Origin: an uncultured Clostridia bacterium
GTDB lineage: Bacteria > Bacillota > Clostridia > Christensenellales > Aristaeellaceae
Reading direction: 5' to 3'
Assembly (NCBI GenBank): GCA_945877525.1
Contig: CAMDVP010000039.1
Coordinates: 1-16,484 of the forward strand
DNA: 16,484 bases
Positions 1-7,245 of this stretch are shown piece by piece; position 1 is the stretch's first letter; the number at the start of each line of letters is the position of its first letter. Position numbers and translations under genes: made by a program. The notes under the pieces are model-generated. The model made no database searches and was not told the DNA's origin. It was given only the letters and a program-made list of their open reading frames with translations.

Positions 1-428
1 TCATCCACCGTCCAGCCCACGGGGCCCTGGAAGCTCAGGTGCAGCTTGGTGGCGTCATAGGTCTGATAGGTGAAGCTGATGGGCGGCACGGGCGAGGGGG
101 TGGGCTTGTCGATGGGGTCGATGATCACGGGGGTCGCGCCGGCATAGGCGCTGCGCACCGTAGGCACTGCCGTCACCATGGGAATGGCAGCCGCGCCGTC
201 CAGATCGCCCAGGTCGTCGCCACGGCCCTCCTCGGCCAGCGGGTCATAATTGTCCTCCGCGGGCGCGGGGGTATCGGTCGCCACGCTGCCCATGTTCAGG
301 TTCTGGGTAGCCTTGGGCTGGTTGGTGCTCACCACCACCAGGTTGCCGTTGCCGTTTCCGCTTTGGCAGGCGCACAGCGCTACCAGGCAGCAGATCAGGG
401 TCAGGGCAAGGAGCATCCGCTTTTTCAT
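1..428 (-). CDS. Secreted lipoprotein, unknown function (C-terminus cut by window edge)
   Basis: The frame opens with ATG at 428, preceded by a GGAGGG Shine-Dalgarno site, and is still open at position 1, so 142 N-terminal residues are visible. Residues 1-20 form a lipoprotein signal peptide: MKKR, a hydrophobic stretch, then the lipobox LCAC with Cys21 as the predicted lipidated residue. The mature part starts with a Gly/Asn-rich linker (QSGNGNGN) and a long low-complexity Thr/Pro/Asp stretch, typical of a tether holding a domain off the membrane. The visible end (FTYQTYDATKLHLSFQGPVGWTVD) may be the start of a folded domain, but I cannot name it. It is the last visible gene of the minus-strand operon, 63 bases after the yhaM-like gene. 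The lipoprotein call is solid; the function is unknown. Confidence 0.8.
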   Translation of the reverse strand, partial: MKKRMLLALTLICCLVALCACQSGNGNGNLVVVSTNQPKATQNLNMGSVATDTPAPAEDNYDPLAEEGRGDDLGDLDGAAAIPMVTAVPTVRSAYAGATPVIIDPIDKPTPSPVPPISFTYQTYDATKLHLSFQGPVGWTVD

Positions 429-491
429 GGTTTTCCCTCCTCGCAGGCAGGCTTCGTCCATTCAACGGACAAGTCGCCCGGTTTCATGCCT

Positions 492-1445
492 TTATTCCGG
501 CAGATTTTCGTAATGAGGATGATACAGTCTGCGGTCCAGGCTCCAGATCTTCTCGGAGAACGCCCCTGCAGGAGTGCGCTCCATGATACCCTGCATCTCG
601 TTCATTCGGGCGTCCAGCAGGTCGATCCAGTGCAGCACCTCGGCCTCGGGAAACATGGGCATCCGTGGGCTGCCGTACTCGGCCTCACCGTGGTGGCTGA
701 TAATCATGTGCTCCAGCAGCACCACCATCTCGCCCTCCACGCCCACGTTCTTCGCGGCCTGGGCCAGGGTCGCCACGCCCCGCACCAGGTGCCCGATGAG
801 CAGCCCGTCCCGGGTGTAGTCGGTCACGTTGCCCATTTCATCGCTCTTCATCTCAGCAATCTTGCTCAGGTCGTGGAGGATCACCCCCGCCCGCAGCAGG
901 TCGCCGTTGAGGAAGGGATAGGCCGCGATGATATGCTCGGCCGTGCGCAGCATACCCGTGGTGTGGTGCAACAGTCCGCTGCGCTCGGCGTGGTGCAGAC
1001 GCTGCGCCGCCGGGAACCATGCCAGGCGGTCCCCTGCCAGGCGGAGCATCTCCCGCACCAGCTTTTTCAGGTCGTCGCTCTTGAACCCGTCAATCGTGTC
1101 CTCGATCTCCTGCCGCATTTTCTCCGGGCTTTCGGGGGCGCAGGGCACCAGCAGGGACAGGTCGACCTGATCCTCCGGCGTGGAGGCCCGCAGACGCTCC
1201 ACCCGCAGCTGCAGGCGGCCGTTATACTCCTGCACCAGGCCGCGCACCTTGATCACCGTGCCGGCGGGGGGCGGGGCCACGTTGCCGTCCCACACCTTGC
1301 AGTTGATTTCGCCGGTGCGGTCGGTCAGGTTCATGTCCAGATAGCGTCCGCCGTTGCTGCCGGTGCGCTGGTCGCTGGAGCGCACCAGCAGAAAGCCCTC
1401 GAAGCGCATGTCCTTCGTCAGGCAGGATACCGTCATTTGTTCCAT
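492..1445 (-). CDS. yhaM: YhaM-like 3'-5' exoribonuclease (OB-fold plus HD domain)
   Basis: This 317-residue protein matches the length and order of YhaM (about 314 residues in Bacillus). An N-terminal OB-fold spans roughly residues 10-90, including the strand segment TGEINCKVWDG. An HD phosphohydrolase-type domain covers roughly 150-300. Visible HD features are the His160/His161 pair, His191-Asp192 in GVILHDLSKIAEMK, and a His-rich segment HMIISHHGEAEYGSP. Family members bind single-stranded nucleic acid through the OB-fold and degrade RNA 3' to 5' using divalent metal held by the HD residues, acting in cytoplasmic RNA turnover. The gene starts at ATG 1445 and lies 34 bases downstream of dnaB on the same strand, so it is probably co-transcribed. 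YhaM is the closest family I recognise; substrate specificity cannot be read from the sequence. Confidence 0.85.
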   Translation of the reverse strand: MEQMTVSCLTKDMRFEGFLLVRSSDQRTGSNGGRYLDMNLTDRTGEINCKVWDGNVAPPPAGTVIKVRGLVQEYNGRLQLRVERLRASTPEDQVDLSLLVPCAPESPEKMRQEIEDTIDGFKSDDLKKLVREMLRLAGDRLAWFPAAQRLHHAERSGLLHHTTGMLRTAEHIIAAYPFLNGDLLRAGVILHDLSKIAEMKSDEMGNVTDYTRDGLLIGHLVRGVATLAQAAKNVGVEGEMVVLLEHMIISHHGEAEYGSPRMPMFPEAEVLHWIDLLDARMNEMQGIMERTPAGAFSEKIWSLDRRLYHPHYENLPE

Positions 1446-1479
1446 GGGCTGCAGCCTCCTCGGAAGTCAATGTGCATTG

Positions 1480-2862
1480 TCAAAAGGGCGCGTCGCCGCC
1501 ATAGCCGCTGGCCTCGGGGGCCAGGTTGGCGTAGGTGGTATATTCGCTCAGCCAGGCCACCTTCACCGTGCCCAGCGGGCCGTTTCTCTGCTTGGAAACG
1601 ATGATTTCGCCCACATTCTTTTCCTCGCAGTTGGGGTCGTAATACCCCTCGCGGTGGATGAACATCACCACGTCCGCGTCCTGCTCGATAGAACCGGAGT
1701 CGCGCAGATCCTGCAGGGCGGGTCGCTTGTCCACACGGGCAGTGGAGGCGCGGCTCAGCTGGGCGCAGGCCAGCAGCGGCACCTTGAGCTCCAGAGCAAT
1801 GGCCTTGAGCTGTCGGCTGATTTCGCTGACCTCCAGCTGACGGTTCTCCGCCTTGCCATCGGAATGCATCAGGCCCAGATAGTCCACCACGATCAGGTCA
1901 AGGCCATGATCCATCATCAGCCTGCGGCAGCGGGAGCGCAGCTGGGAGGGCGTGATGCCCGCCGTATCGTCCAGATACATGCTCGACCCGGCGATGGGGC
2001 CCAGGGACTTGGCCAGGCGCATCCAGTCGTCGCCGGAGAGCGTACCCTGGCGCACCTTTTGCATGTCCACCCGGGCCTCGGAGCACAGCACGCGCAGGGC
2101 AATCTGCTCCCGGGGCATTTCCAGGCTGAACACCGCCACCGACTTTCCCGCCGTCAGCGCGGCGTGGGCGGCGATGTTCATAGCCAGGGAGGTTTTGCCC
2201 ATGGAGGGACGCGCGCCCAGGATGATCAGTTCGCCCCCGTGCAGGCCGGTGAGCATATTGTCCAGGGCCGCGAAGCCCGTGGGTACGCCGCTGACCCGCC
2301 CCTTGAGCTTGCTCAGTTCCTCAATATTAGCATAGGTATTGTAGAGGACGTTTTTCACATGCACCAGCGTGTCGCCGCTGGAGCGCTTCATCACGATGTC
2401 GAAGATGGCCTTCTCTGCGTGGTTGAGCGTCTCCTGCAGGGGACTTTGCTGGCTGAAGCACTCCTGGGAAATTTCCTGGGAGGCGTGAATCAGCCGGCGC
2501 AGGGTGGACTTTTCCGCCACCAGGGTGATGTAGGCCTTCACGTTGGCGGTGGTGGGTACATACTGGCTCAGCTCAATCAGATAGGCCGTGCCGCCCACGC
2601 CCTCCAGGGTGCCCCGGCGGCTCAGCTCGCTGTCTGCGGTAATCAGATCGACAGGGGTCTGCTCCCGGAACAGCTTCATCATGGCGTCGAACAGCTCCCG
2701 GTGCTGGGGCTGATAGAAGTCCTCCGCCGTCAGCGCCTCCGCCGCCTGCATCACGGCGTTGGGGTCCTGAAGCATGGCGCCCAGCACCGAGCGCTCCGCC
2801 TCTATGCTGTTGGGCGGGGTTACTCCCCGCAGCTCCTGGCGCAAATCCGGCCTGCTCTCCAT
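1480..2862 (-). CDS. dnaB: Replicative DNA helicase DnaB
   Basis: This 460-residue protein is the full-length hexameric helicase that unwinds DNA at the replication fork and recruits primase. The N-terminal DnaB domain (PPNSIEAERSVLGAMLQD, about residues 16-120) is followed by a linker and the RecA-like ATPase core. Visible motifs are Walker A GARPSMGKT at about 216-224, Walker B LIVVDYLGLM at about 313-322, and the later SGSIEQDADVVMFIHRE segment typical of DnaB. There is no intein at the P-loop, a frequent insertion site. The start at ATG 2862 has a strong GGAGGTGA site. The gene lies 35 bases after rplI, the arrangement found in many Bacillota, where it is often called dnaC. Confidence 0.97.
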   Translation of the reverse strand: MESRPDLRQELRGVTPPNSIEAERSVLGAMLQDPNAVMQAAEALTAEDFYQPQHRELFDAMMKLFREQTPVDLITADSELSRRGTLEGVGGTAYLIELSQYVPTTANVKAYITLVAEKSTLRRLIHASQEISQECFSQQSPLQETLNHAEKAIFDIVMKRSSGDTLVHVKNVLYNTYANIEELSKLKGRVSGVPTGFAALDNMLTGLHGGELIILGARPSMGKTSLAMNIAAHAALTAGKSVAVFSLEMPREQIALRVLCSEARVDMQKVRQGTLSGDDWMRLAKSLGPIAGSSMYLDDTAGITPSQLRSRCRRLMMDHGLDLIVVDYLGLMHSDGKAENRQLEVSEISRQLKAIALELKVPLLACAQLSRASTARVDKRPALQDLRDSGSIEQDADVVMFIHREGYYDPNCEEKNVGEIIVSKQRNGPLGTVKVAWLSEYTTYANLAPEASGYGGDAPF

Positions 2863-2897
2863 GCTTCCTCACCTCCCGTGCGCAGTTTCAGTCCGGT

Positions 2898-3347
2898 TTA
2901 CTTCAGCGGCTCCACGTTCACCAGCATCTTGGCCGACACGCCCGTGTACAGCCCTACGGTGTTGGTGCAGGTGCCGATATTGCGGATGGGGTTTTCCAGC
3001 TCGATCTTGCGCTTGTCCACCTTCACGCCGTGCTGCTTTTCCAGCTCCTGGGCAATTTCCGCAGTGGTGATGGAGCCGTACAGCCGGCCCTTTTCACCGC
3101 ACTTGACCTGCACGGTCACCGTTTTGTCCTTGAGCTGGCGGGCCTTCTCCTCGGCCTGGGCGCGGCGCTCGGCCTCGCGTGCTGCCTCGGCGGCGCGCTT
3201 GCGCTCAATTTCCTTCATGGCGCCGGGGGTCGCCTCCACCGCCATCTTCTTGGGGAACAGGAAGTTGCGGGCATAGCCGTCGGACACGTTGATGATCTCG
3301 TCCTTCTTGCCGCTTCCCTTCACGTCCGTCAAAAGAATTACCTTCAT
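2898..3347 (-). CDS. rplI: Large ribosomal subunit protein bL9
   Basis: This 149-residue protein has the usual length of L9. The N-terminal rRNA-binding domain is unmistakable: MKVILLTDVKGSGKKDEIINVSDGYARNFLFPK carries the L9 signature with its Gly/Lys-rich loop. A long charged connecting helix follows (about residues 43-75, Ala/Glu/Arg-rich) and then the C-terminal domain containing CGEKGRLYGSITTAEIA. L9 binds 23S rRNA near the L1 stalk. The ATG at 3347 overlaps the stop codon of the upstream DUF2232 gene in an ATGA arrangement. It also has its own AAGGAGG site about nine bases upstream, so it is probably both coupled and independently initiated. Confidence 0.98.
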   Translation of the reverse strand: MKVILLTDVKGSGKKDEIINVSDGYARNFLFPKKMAVEATPGAMKEIERKRAAEAAREAERRAQAEEKARQLKDKTVTVQVKCGEKGRLYGSITTAEIAQELEKQHGVKVDKRKIELENPIRNIGTCTNTVGLYTGVSAKMLVNVEPLK

Positions 3348-4363
3348 TGTACAAATCCTCCTTCGTCATCCTTCGGGTCCCGAAGCCTGCGCAAATCCAT
3401 GGCCTGATCCGCCATGCCCACCAGCATCGGAGCAAAGGGCAAAAGCACAAGTCCCGCCGCCTGAATCAGCCTGCGGGTCAGCACCGCCGTACCCCGCTGC
3501 TTCATGAGCCCCTCCAGGGCGCTCAGCCCCAGCCAAATGTATACAAACTGAAACGCCGCCATGCACATTCGACCCAGGCACACCGCCGCGTACTGCTGCG
3601 AAAACAGCGGCAGCAGCATGCCCGGCAACAGCGCCGTCATGGGCCGCGAAAGTTCCTGCGGCAAGCGCCACCGGTCAAAGCGCGGCAGATGCCCCGGATG
3701 GCCGGCCCGCCTGCACAGCATATCCGGCAGCATGGCGCACAGCAGTCCCTCCAGGCCAATCAGCCAGATGATGATCCCCGGCAGCCTCGCCCTGAGCAGC
3801 GCGTCAATGCTGACCCGCAGGCTGTACAGCAGCTCGGAGCGCACCTCCTGGGTCATGACAATCTGTCCGAACAGCCGCACGGCAGGCAGGCGAGCCATGT
3901 CGCCCGTCAGACGGGCATAGCCGGAGGAATAGGCCCGGAGCAGGATCTCCACGGCATTGTCCTGCCGGTCGATCCAGTTCACAATGTCCCAGGCGGGCCC
4001 CGCATCCGCCGCGCCGCCGTACCTGCGCCCAAGCCATAGCAATATCAGGCAGCACTCCGCCGCCGTCAGCGCGGCCCATACGACGCCGCGCCGCCAGCCG
4101 GGCCGCACCGGCGCAAGCAGCATCGCCAGAGCCGTCAGGCACCAAACCGCCGCGCAGGGCAGGGCCTGTGGCATGCACAGGCAGCACCAGGCGCACACAA
4201 TCGCCGTGCCAGCCGCGCACTCGATCCGCCAGCCCGCCTCCCGGGCGCACTCCACAGCCAGGGGAAGCAGCACAAGCATGCCCAGGATACCCGGCACGCC
4301 CAGCAGAAGCGGCACAAGCGCCGCCGCCGCCAGGGCTGCCGCCCGCACCAGCCAGGCGCGCAT
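3344..4363 (-). CDS. DUF2232 (YybS-like) polytopic membrane protein
   Basis: This is an integral membrane protein with about seven or eight hydrophobic segments, beginning with the N-terminal stretch AWLVRAAALAAAALVPLLLG and ending near residue 330. Its position directly before rplI-dnaB matches the yybS locus of Bacillota, and the hydrophobic layout fits DUF2232. The molecular function of that family is unsettled. I chose ATG 4363 (339 residues). The frame can be extended to a TTG at 4384, but a good promoter predicts transcription starting near 4391, which would leave that TTG with almost no leader. ATG 4363 has a GGGGTG ribosome-binding site instead. In Bacillus the cyclic-di-AMP phosphodiesterase gene gdpP lies between yybS and rplI; here that gene is absent and the two neighbours overlap by four bases. 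Confidence 0.75.
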   Translation of the reverse strand: MRAWLVRAAALAAAALVPLLLGVPGILGMLVLLPLAVECAREAGWRIECAAGTAIVCAWCCLCMPQALPCAAVWCLTALAMLLAPVRPGWRRGVVWAALTAAECCLILLWLGRRYGGAADAGPAWDIVNWIDRQDNAVEILLRAYSSGYARLTGDMARLPAVRLFGQIVMTQEVRSELLYSLRVSIDALLRARLPGIIIWLIGLEGLLCAMLPDMLCRRAGHPGHLPRFDRWRLPQELSRPMTALLPGMLLPLFSQQYAAVCLGRMCMAAFQFVYIWLGLSALEGLMKQRGTAVLTRRLIQAAGLVLLPFAPMLVGMADQAMDLRRLRDPKDDEGGFVQ

Positions 4364-4397
4364 GGCCACACCCCATTTCGGCAAACTGATTCATCCT

Positions 4398-4426
4398 ATT
4401 TTATAGCAAATCCGATGAAATTGCAA
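4398..4426 (-). promoter_or_regulatory. Sigma-A promoter of the DUF2232-rplI-dnaB-yhaM operon
   Basis: On the minus strand, -35 TTGCAA (4426-4421) is followed after exactly 17 bases by -10 TAAAAT (4403-4398). That is four and five matches out of six to the sigma-A consensus. The predicted start near 4391 lies about 28 bases ahead of the chosen ATG of the DUF2232 gene. Confidence 0.6.
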
Positions 4427-4595
4427 CCCCTGCGCGCAGGACGTCCCAAAGCCCTCCGCACATGGCCGTGCGGCCGTGATCTGGCTGAAAAAATGACTTG
4501 CCTGTTCCGTTGCATTCTTTGCTCCGCATGCCTCCGCGCTTTTCCGCACTTCGTACCATCCAGAACTGGAAACGCGAGCATCTCTTTGGCCATTT

Positions 4596-4612
4596 TGTCG
4601 ATTTTTCCGACA
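4596..4612. promoter_or_regulatory. Candidate inverted pair of 0A boxes upstream of spo0A
   Basis: TTTTGTCGAT reads rightward and, seven bases on, TGTCGGAA reads leftward, giving TGTCG (4596-4600) and CGACA (4608-4612) as inverted arms. Each differs by one base from the Spo0A binding core TGTCGAA. The site lies about 70 bases upstream of the putative -10 boxes. Binding by Spo0A is inferred, not shown. Confidence 0.4.
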
Positions 4613-4645
4613 GATCATGGGAAGGTGTGTCGCATGATAGGAGGT

Positions 4646-4686
4646 TTGCTCGTTTTCCACTCTTTCCTATTATAATGTGCTATAAT
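4646..4686 (+). promoter_or_regulatory. Putative spo0A promoter with tandem TATAAT boxes
   Basis: Two perfect TATAAT hexamers lie ten bases apart (4671-4676 and 4681-4686). The best -35 is TTGCTC at 4646-4651, 16 bases from an overlapping TATTAT (4668-4673) and 19 from the first TATAAT. The second box has no good -35 and sits inside the inverted repeat ATGTGC/GCACAT (4675-4696). I saw no sigma-H type GAAT -10 element. Confidence 0.5.
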
Positions 4687-4729
4687 GTCCGCACATCAGC
4701 CGTAAGCCTCCATTCCGGACGGAAAAGGC

Positions 4730-4736
4730 TGACGAA
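4730..4736 (+). promoter_or_regulatory. Candidate 0A box in the spo0A leader
   Basis: TGACGAA matches the general 0A-box core TGNCGAA exactly and lies downstream of the predicted start, 47 bases before the spo0A GTG. A bound regulator here would be expected to repress. A seven-base match alone is weak evidence. Confidence 0.35.
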
Positions 4737-4782
4737 TACAGGCGATGAAACCATGTAAAACAGTGAAAGGAGATTCAGGAAA

Positions 4783-5562
4783 GTGGGAGACATCAAAGTG
4801 ATTCTGGTGGATGACAACACTGAGCTGCGGCGCGCCATGCGCGGCGCCATTGAGCGCCAGGAAGGAATGCTGGTGGCAGCCGAGTGTTCCAGCGGCCTGG
4901 AAGCCCTGGAAGCCCTGGGCAAAACCCAGGTGGATGTGGTAGTGCTGGATGTGATTATGCCCCAGATGGACGGCTACAGCTTTCTGGAGGAAATGAACCG
5001 CCAGAAGCTGGAACATCCGCCCCAGGTGATCGTGGTGTCTGCCCTGGGCCGGGACGACTTCATTATGCGCGCGGTGGACATGGGCGCACGGTATTACATG
5101 ATCAAGCCCATCGAAATGGCTGCGCTCATCTCCCGCATTCGGGACGTTTGTGGCCGCGGGGCAGCCCTGCCCGATACCCTGCACCTTGCCGCCGCCAATC
5201 GCGCGCCCTCCATGGATGAAAAACTGGCCAGCCTGTTTCTGACCATCGGCATCCCCGCTCACATCAAGGGCTATGCCTTCCTGCGGGAAGCAGTGAAAAT
5301 GGTGGTGGAATGCCCCGACATGATCAACCGCATCACCAAGGAGCTTTATCCCGGCATCGGCAAGCGGTTCAACACCTCCGCCAGCAAGGTGGAGCGCGCC
5401 ATCCGCCACGCCATCGAGGTGGCCTGGAGCCGTGGGCGCATTGATACGCTGAACAAGGCCTTCGGCTGCCGGGTAGCCACCCGGGAGGACAAGCCCACCA
5501 ACGGCGAATTCATCGCCATGATCGCTGACAAGATGGCCCTGGAGCAGCGCAACGCCTCGTGA
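4783..5562 (+). CDS. spo0A: Sporulation transcription factor Spo0A
   Basis: This 259-residue response regulator is the master switch for sporulation entry. The receiver domain (residues 1-120) has the acidic pair Asp10-Asp11 in ILVDDNTELR, phosphoacceptor Asp56 in VVVLDVIMPQMDG and Lys108 in MIKPIE. The C-terminal DNA-binding domain carries the nearly invariant Spo0A segment NTSASKVERAIRHAIEVAWS (about 197-216), whose recognition helix reads 0A boxes. The start is GTG 4783, nine bases after AAAGGAGA; an in-frame TAA at 4756 excludes any longer form. In many endospore formers spo0A follows spoIVB. Here the gene upstream is divergent and spoIVB is not adjacent, so the gene appears to depend on its own promoter. 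Flanking 0A-box-like sites suggest autoregulation. An intact Spo0A implies, but does not prove, sporulation. Confidence 0.97.
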   Translation: MGDIKVILVDDNTELRRAMRGAIERQEGMLVAAECSSGLEALEALGKTQVDVVVLDVIMPQMDGYSFLEEMNRQKLEHPPQVIVVSALGRDDFIMRAVDMGARYYMIKPIEMAALISRIRDVCGRGAALPDTLHLAAANRAPSMDEKLASLFLTIGIPAHIKGYAFLREAVKMVVECPDMINRITKELYPGIGKRFNTSASKVERAIRHAIEVAWSRGRIDTLNKAFGCRVATREDKPTNGEFIAMIADKMALEQRNAS

Positions 5563-5570
5563 CGCCGCGC

Positions 5571-5599
5571 TTGACAAACGCCATGCAACCTGCTATGAT
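5571..5599 (+). promoter_or_regulatory. Strong sigma-A promoter of leuA
   Basis: A perfect -35 TTGACA (5571-5576) is followed after 17 bases by -10 TATGAT (5594-5599). It begins nine bases after the spo0A stop codon and predicts transcription starting near 5606, about 100 bases ahead of the leuA ATG. Confidence 0.85.
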
Positions 5600-5621
5600 A
5601 GCTCATAAAAGTGGGCTATCC

Positions 5622-5648
5622 TCGCATAACCCCCTAAAGCGCATGCGA
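5622..5648 (+). other. Leader stem-loop ahead of the leuA attenuator
   Basis: TCGCAT (5622-5627) can pair with ATGCGA (5643-5648) around a loop containing CCCCC. It ends exactly where the terminator stem begins and may be a sensing or timing element of the leader. The upstream GGGC at 5613-5616 could alternatively pair with GCCC of the terminator (5651-5654), but only over about five base pairs. Confidence 0.35.
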
Positions 5649-5686
5649 AGGCCCCGCGATTGCCGTGCAATCCGGGGCCTTTTCTT
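5648..5686 (+). terminator. Intrinsic terminator between leuA promoter and leuA start (candidate attenuator)
   Basis: AAGGCCCCG (5648-5656) pairs with CGGGGCCTT (5673-5681), and GATTGC (5658-5663) with GCAATC (5667-5672). Together they make a 15-bp stem with one bulged C and a CGT loop, followed by a U-rich tract ending near 5686. It lies downstream of the leuA promoter and only 17 bases before the leuA ATG. It would therefore stop leuA transcripts as well as any read-through from spo0A. Confidence 0.85.
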
Positions 5687-5703
5687 ACGAAGGAGGCTGC
5701 ACC

Positions 5704-7245
5704 ATGGCAGCGGAACGGGTCATCATCTTCGACACAACCCTGCGCGACGGCGAACAGACCCCCGGCGTGTCCTTTCACCGTTCGGAGAAGGTAGAGATCG
5801 CCAAGGCCCTGGAGGCCATGGGCGTGGATGTGATCGAGGCCGGCTTTGCCGCCGCCTCCCGCGGGGATTACAAGGCCGTTTCCGCCATTTCACAGGAATT
5901 GAAGCGCGCCACGGTGTGCGCCCTTGCCCGTTGTGTGGAAGCGGATATCGAAGCCGCCAGCCAGGCCCTTGAGAAGGCCGCTCACAAGCGCATCCATGTG
6001 TTTATTGCCACCAGCCCCATTCATATGGCCGACAAGCTGCACATGACCCCCGACGAGGTGTATGAGGCCGCCGTGCGCTCCACCCGTCTGGCCCGGCAGC
6101 TGTGCGACGATGTGGAGTTTTCCCTGGAGGACGCCACCCGCACCGAACGGGAATTCCTCTACCGGGTGGTGGAGGGCGTGATCCGCGCCGGAGCCACCAC
6201 GGTCAATCTGCCCGACACCGTGGGTTACGCCGCCGTGCAGGAGTACGGCCAGCTTTTCCGCGACGTGCTGGAGAAGGTGCCTGGAGCCGACGCGGTCACC
6301 CTGTCCGTCCACTGCCACAACGATCTGGGGCTGGCGGTGGCCACCTCCCTGGAGGGGGTGCGCTGCGGCGCGCGGCAGGTGGAATGCACCATCAACGGCC
6401 TGGGTGAACGCGCCGGCAACGCCGCCATGGAGGAAATCGTCATGGGGCTGCGCACCCGCCGGGAATACTATCACTGCGACACCTCCGTGGACGCCCACGG
6501 CATCTACCGGGTCAGTCGCACCATTGCCAGCCTCAGCGGCGTGGAGCCCGCCCCCAACAAGCCCGTGGTGGGCGCCAACGCTTTCCAGCATCAAAGCGGC
6601 ATCCATCAGCACGGAATGCTCAACAACCGCGCCACATACGAGGTCATGCACCCCGAGGATCTGGGCATGCCCCAGCAAAGCCTTGCCCTGGGGAAGCTCA
6701 GCGGCAGCCATGCCCTGGCCGACCGCGCCCAGCAGCTGGGCTATGCCCTGGACGGCCCCGCCCTGCAGTCCGCTTTCCGCCGCTTCAAGGAGCTGGCCGA
6801 CCGCAAAAAGGAGATTACCGACCGGGACATCGTGGCCATTCTTCGGGAGCAGAAGCTGACTGCCCAGGGCGCATACCGCCTTTTCGCCTTCCAGATTTTC
6901 ACCGGCAACCGCATGACCTCCACCGCCACGGTGACCCTTGAGAAAAACGGCGAAACCACCACCCGCGCCGCCTGCGGCGACGGCCCTGTCGAGGCCTGCT
7001 TTAACGCTGTGGACGCCATCACCGGCATGCCCTGCGCCCTGCAAAGCTACAACATCAAGGCCGTCACCGAGGGCCAGGACGCCCTGGGCGAGGTCACCGT
7101 TCGGGTGCGCAGCGGCGAGGAAACCATGCTGGGCCGCGGCGTATCCACCGACGTGCTGGAAGCCAGCTGCCTTGCATACATCAACGCCGTGAACCGCCTC
7201 ATCGAGCACCAGGAGCTTGAGCTGGCTGCTGAGGTGCAGCCATGA
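5704..7245 (+). CDS. leuA: 2-isopropylmalate synthase
   Basis: This 513-residue enzyme condenses acetyl-CoA with 2-oxoisovalerate, the committed step of leucine synthesis. The HMGL-like TIM barrel opens with IFDTTLRDGEQTPGVSF, placing Arg14 and metal ligand Asp15. HCHNDLGLAVA (about 203-213) gives ligands His203 and His205. The second signature NGLGERAGNAAMEE (about 231-244) supplies Asn239. The C-terminal LeuA allosteric domain, which binds leucine for feedback inhibition, is present from about residue 380 (GNRMTSTATVTLEKNGETTT, then VSTDVLEASCLAYINAVNRL). I chose ATG 5704 because AAGGAGG lies seven bases upstream; an upstream in-frame GTG falls inside the terminator stem. No other leu or ilv gene is adjacent. 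The next gene overlaps its stop codon. Close relatives such as citramalate synthase are possible, but the motifs and length fit LeuA. Confidence 0.93.
   Translation: MAAERVIIFDTTLRDGEQTPGVSFHRSEKVEIAKALEAMGVDVIEAGFAAASRGDYKAVSAISQELKRATVCALARCVEADIEAASQALEKAAHKRIHVFIATSPIHMADKLHMTPDEVYEAAVRSTRLARQLCDDVEFSLEDATRTEREFLYRVVEGVIRAGATTVNLPDTVGYAAVQEYGQLFRDVLEKVPGADAVTLSVHCHNDLGLAVATSLEGVRCGARQVECTINGLGERAGNAAMEEIVMGLRTRREYYHCDTSVDAHGIYRVSRTIASLSGVEPAPNKPVVGANAFQHQSGIHQHGMLNNRATYEVMHPEDLGMPQQSLALGKLSGSHALADRAQQLGYALDGPALQSAFRRFKELADRKKEITDRDIVAILREQKLTAQGAYRLFAFQIFTGNRMTSTATVTLEKNGETTTRAACGDGPVEACFNAVDAITGMPCALQSYNIKAVTEGQDALGEVTVRVRSGEETMLGRGVSTDVLEASCLAYINAVNRLIEHQELELAAEVQP

Larger units (their letters stand above)
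4427..4782. other. Divergent intergenic region, probable spo0A control region
   Basis: These roughly 360 bases between the divergent operon promoter and spo0A hold no convincing gene. Short open frames exist on both strands but show no family resemblance and no good start sites. From left to right I see an unremarkable stretch (4427-4590), a TGTCG/CGACA inverted pair (4596-4612), two TATAAT boxes (4671 and 4681), an ATGTGC/GCACAT inverted repeat around the second box (4675-4696), an imperfect hairpin AGCCT..TTCCG/CGGAA..AGGCT (4705-4730), a TGACGAA 0A-box match (4730-4736) and the spo0A ribosome-binding site (4766-4773). Confidence 0.6.

Noticed and set aside
1354..3276. A 640-codon open frame on the plus strand, antisense to dnaB and rplI
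   Set aside because: It is a GC-rich antisense shadow. The opposite strand encodes unmistakable DnaB and L9, and the shadow product is His/Gln/Gly-rich without motifs.
4391..4675. Open frames of 86-89 codons on both strands in the spo0A upstream region
   Set aside because: No family resemblance and no good ribosome-binding site, and they run across the operon promoter and the candidate 0A sites.
4745..4801. An 18-codon upstream reading frame overlapping the spo0A start
   Set aside because: It has no ribosome-binding site of its own and its sequence contains the spo0A Shine-Dalgarno; most likely chance.
5606..5690. T-box riboswitch ahead of leuA
   Set aside because: The leader before the terminator is only about 40 bases, and there is no Stem I or T-box sequence.
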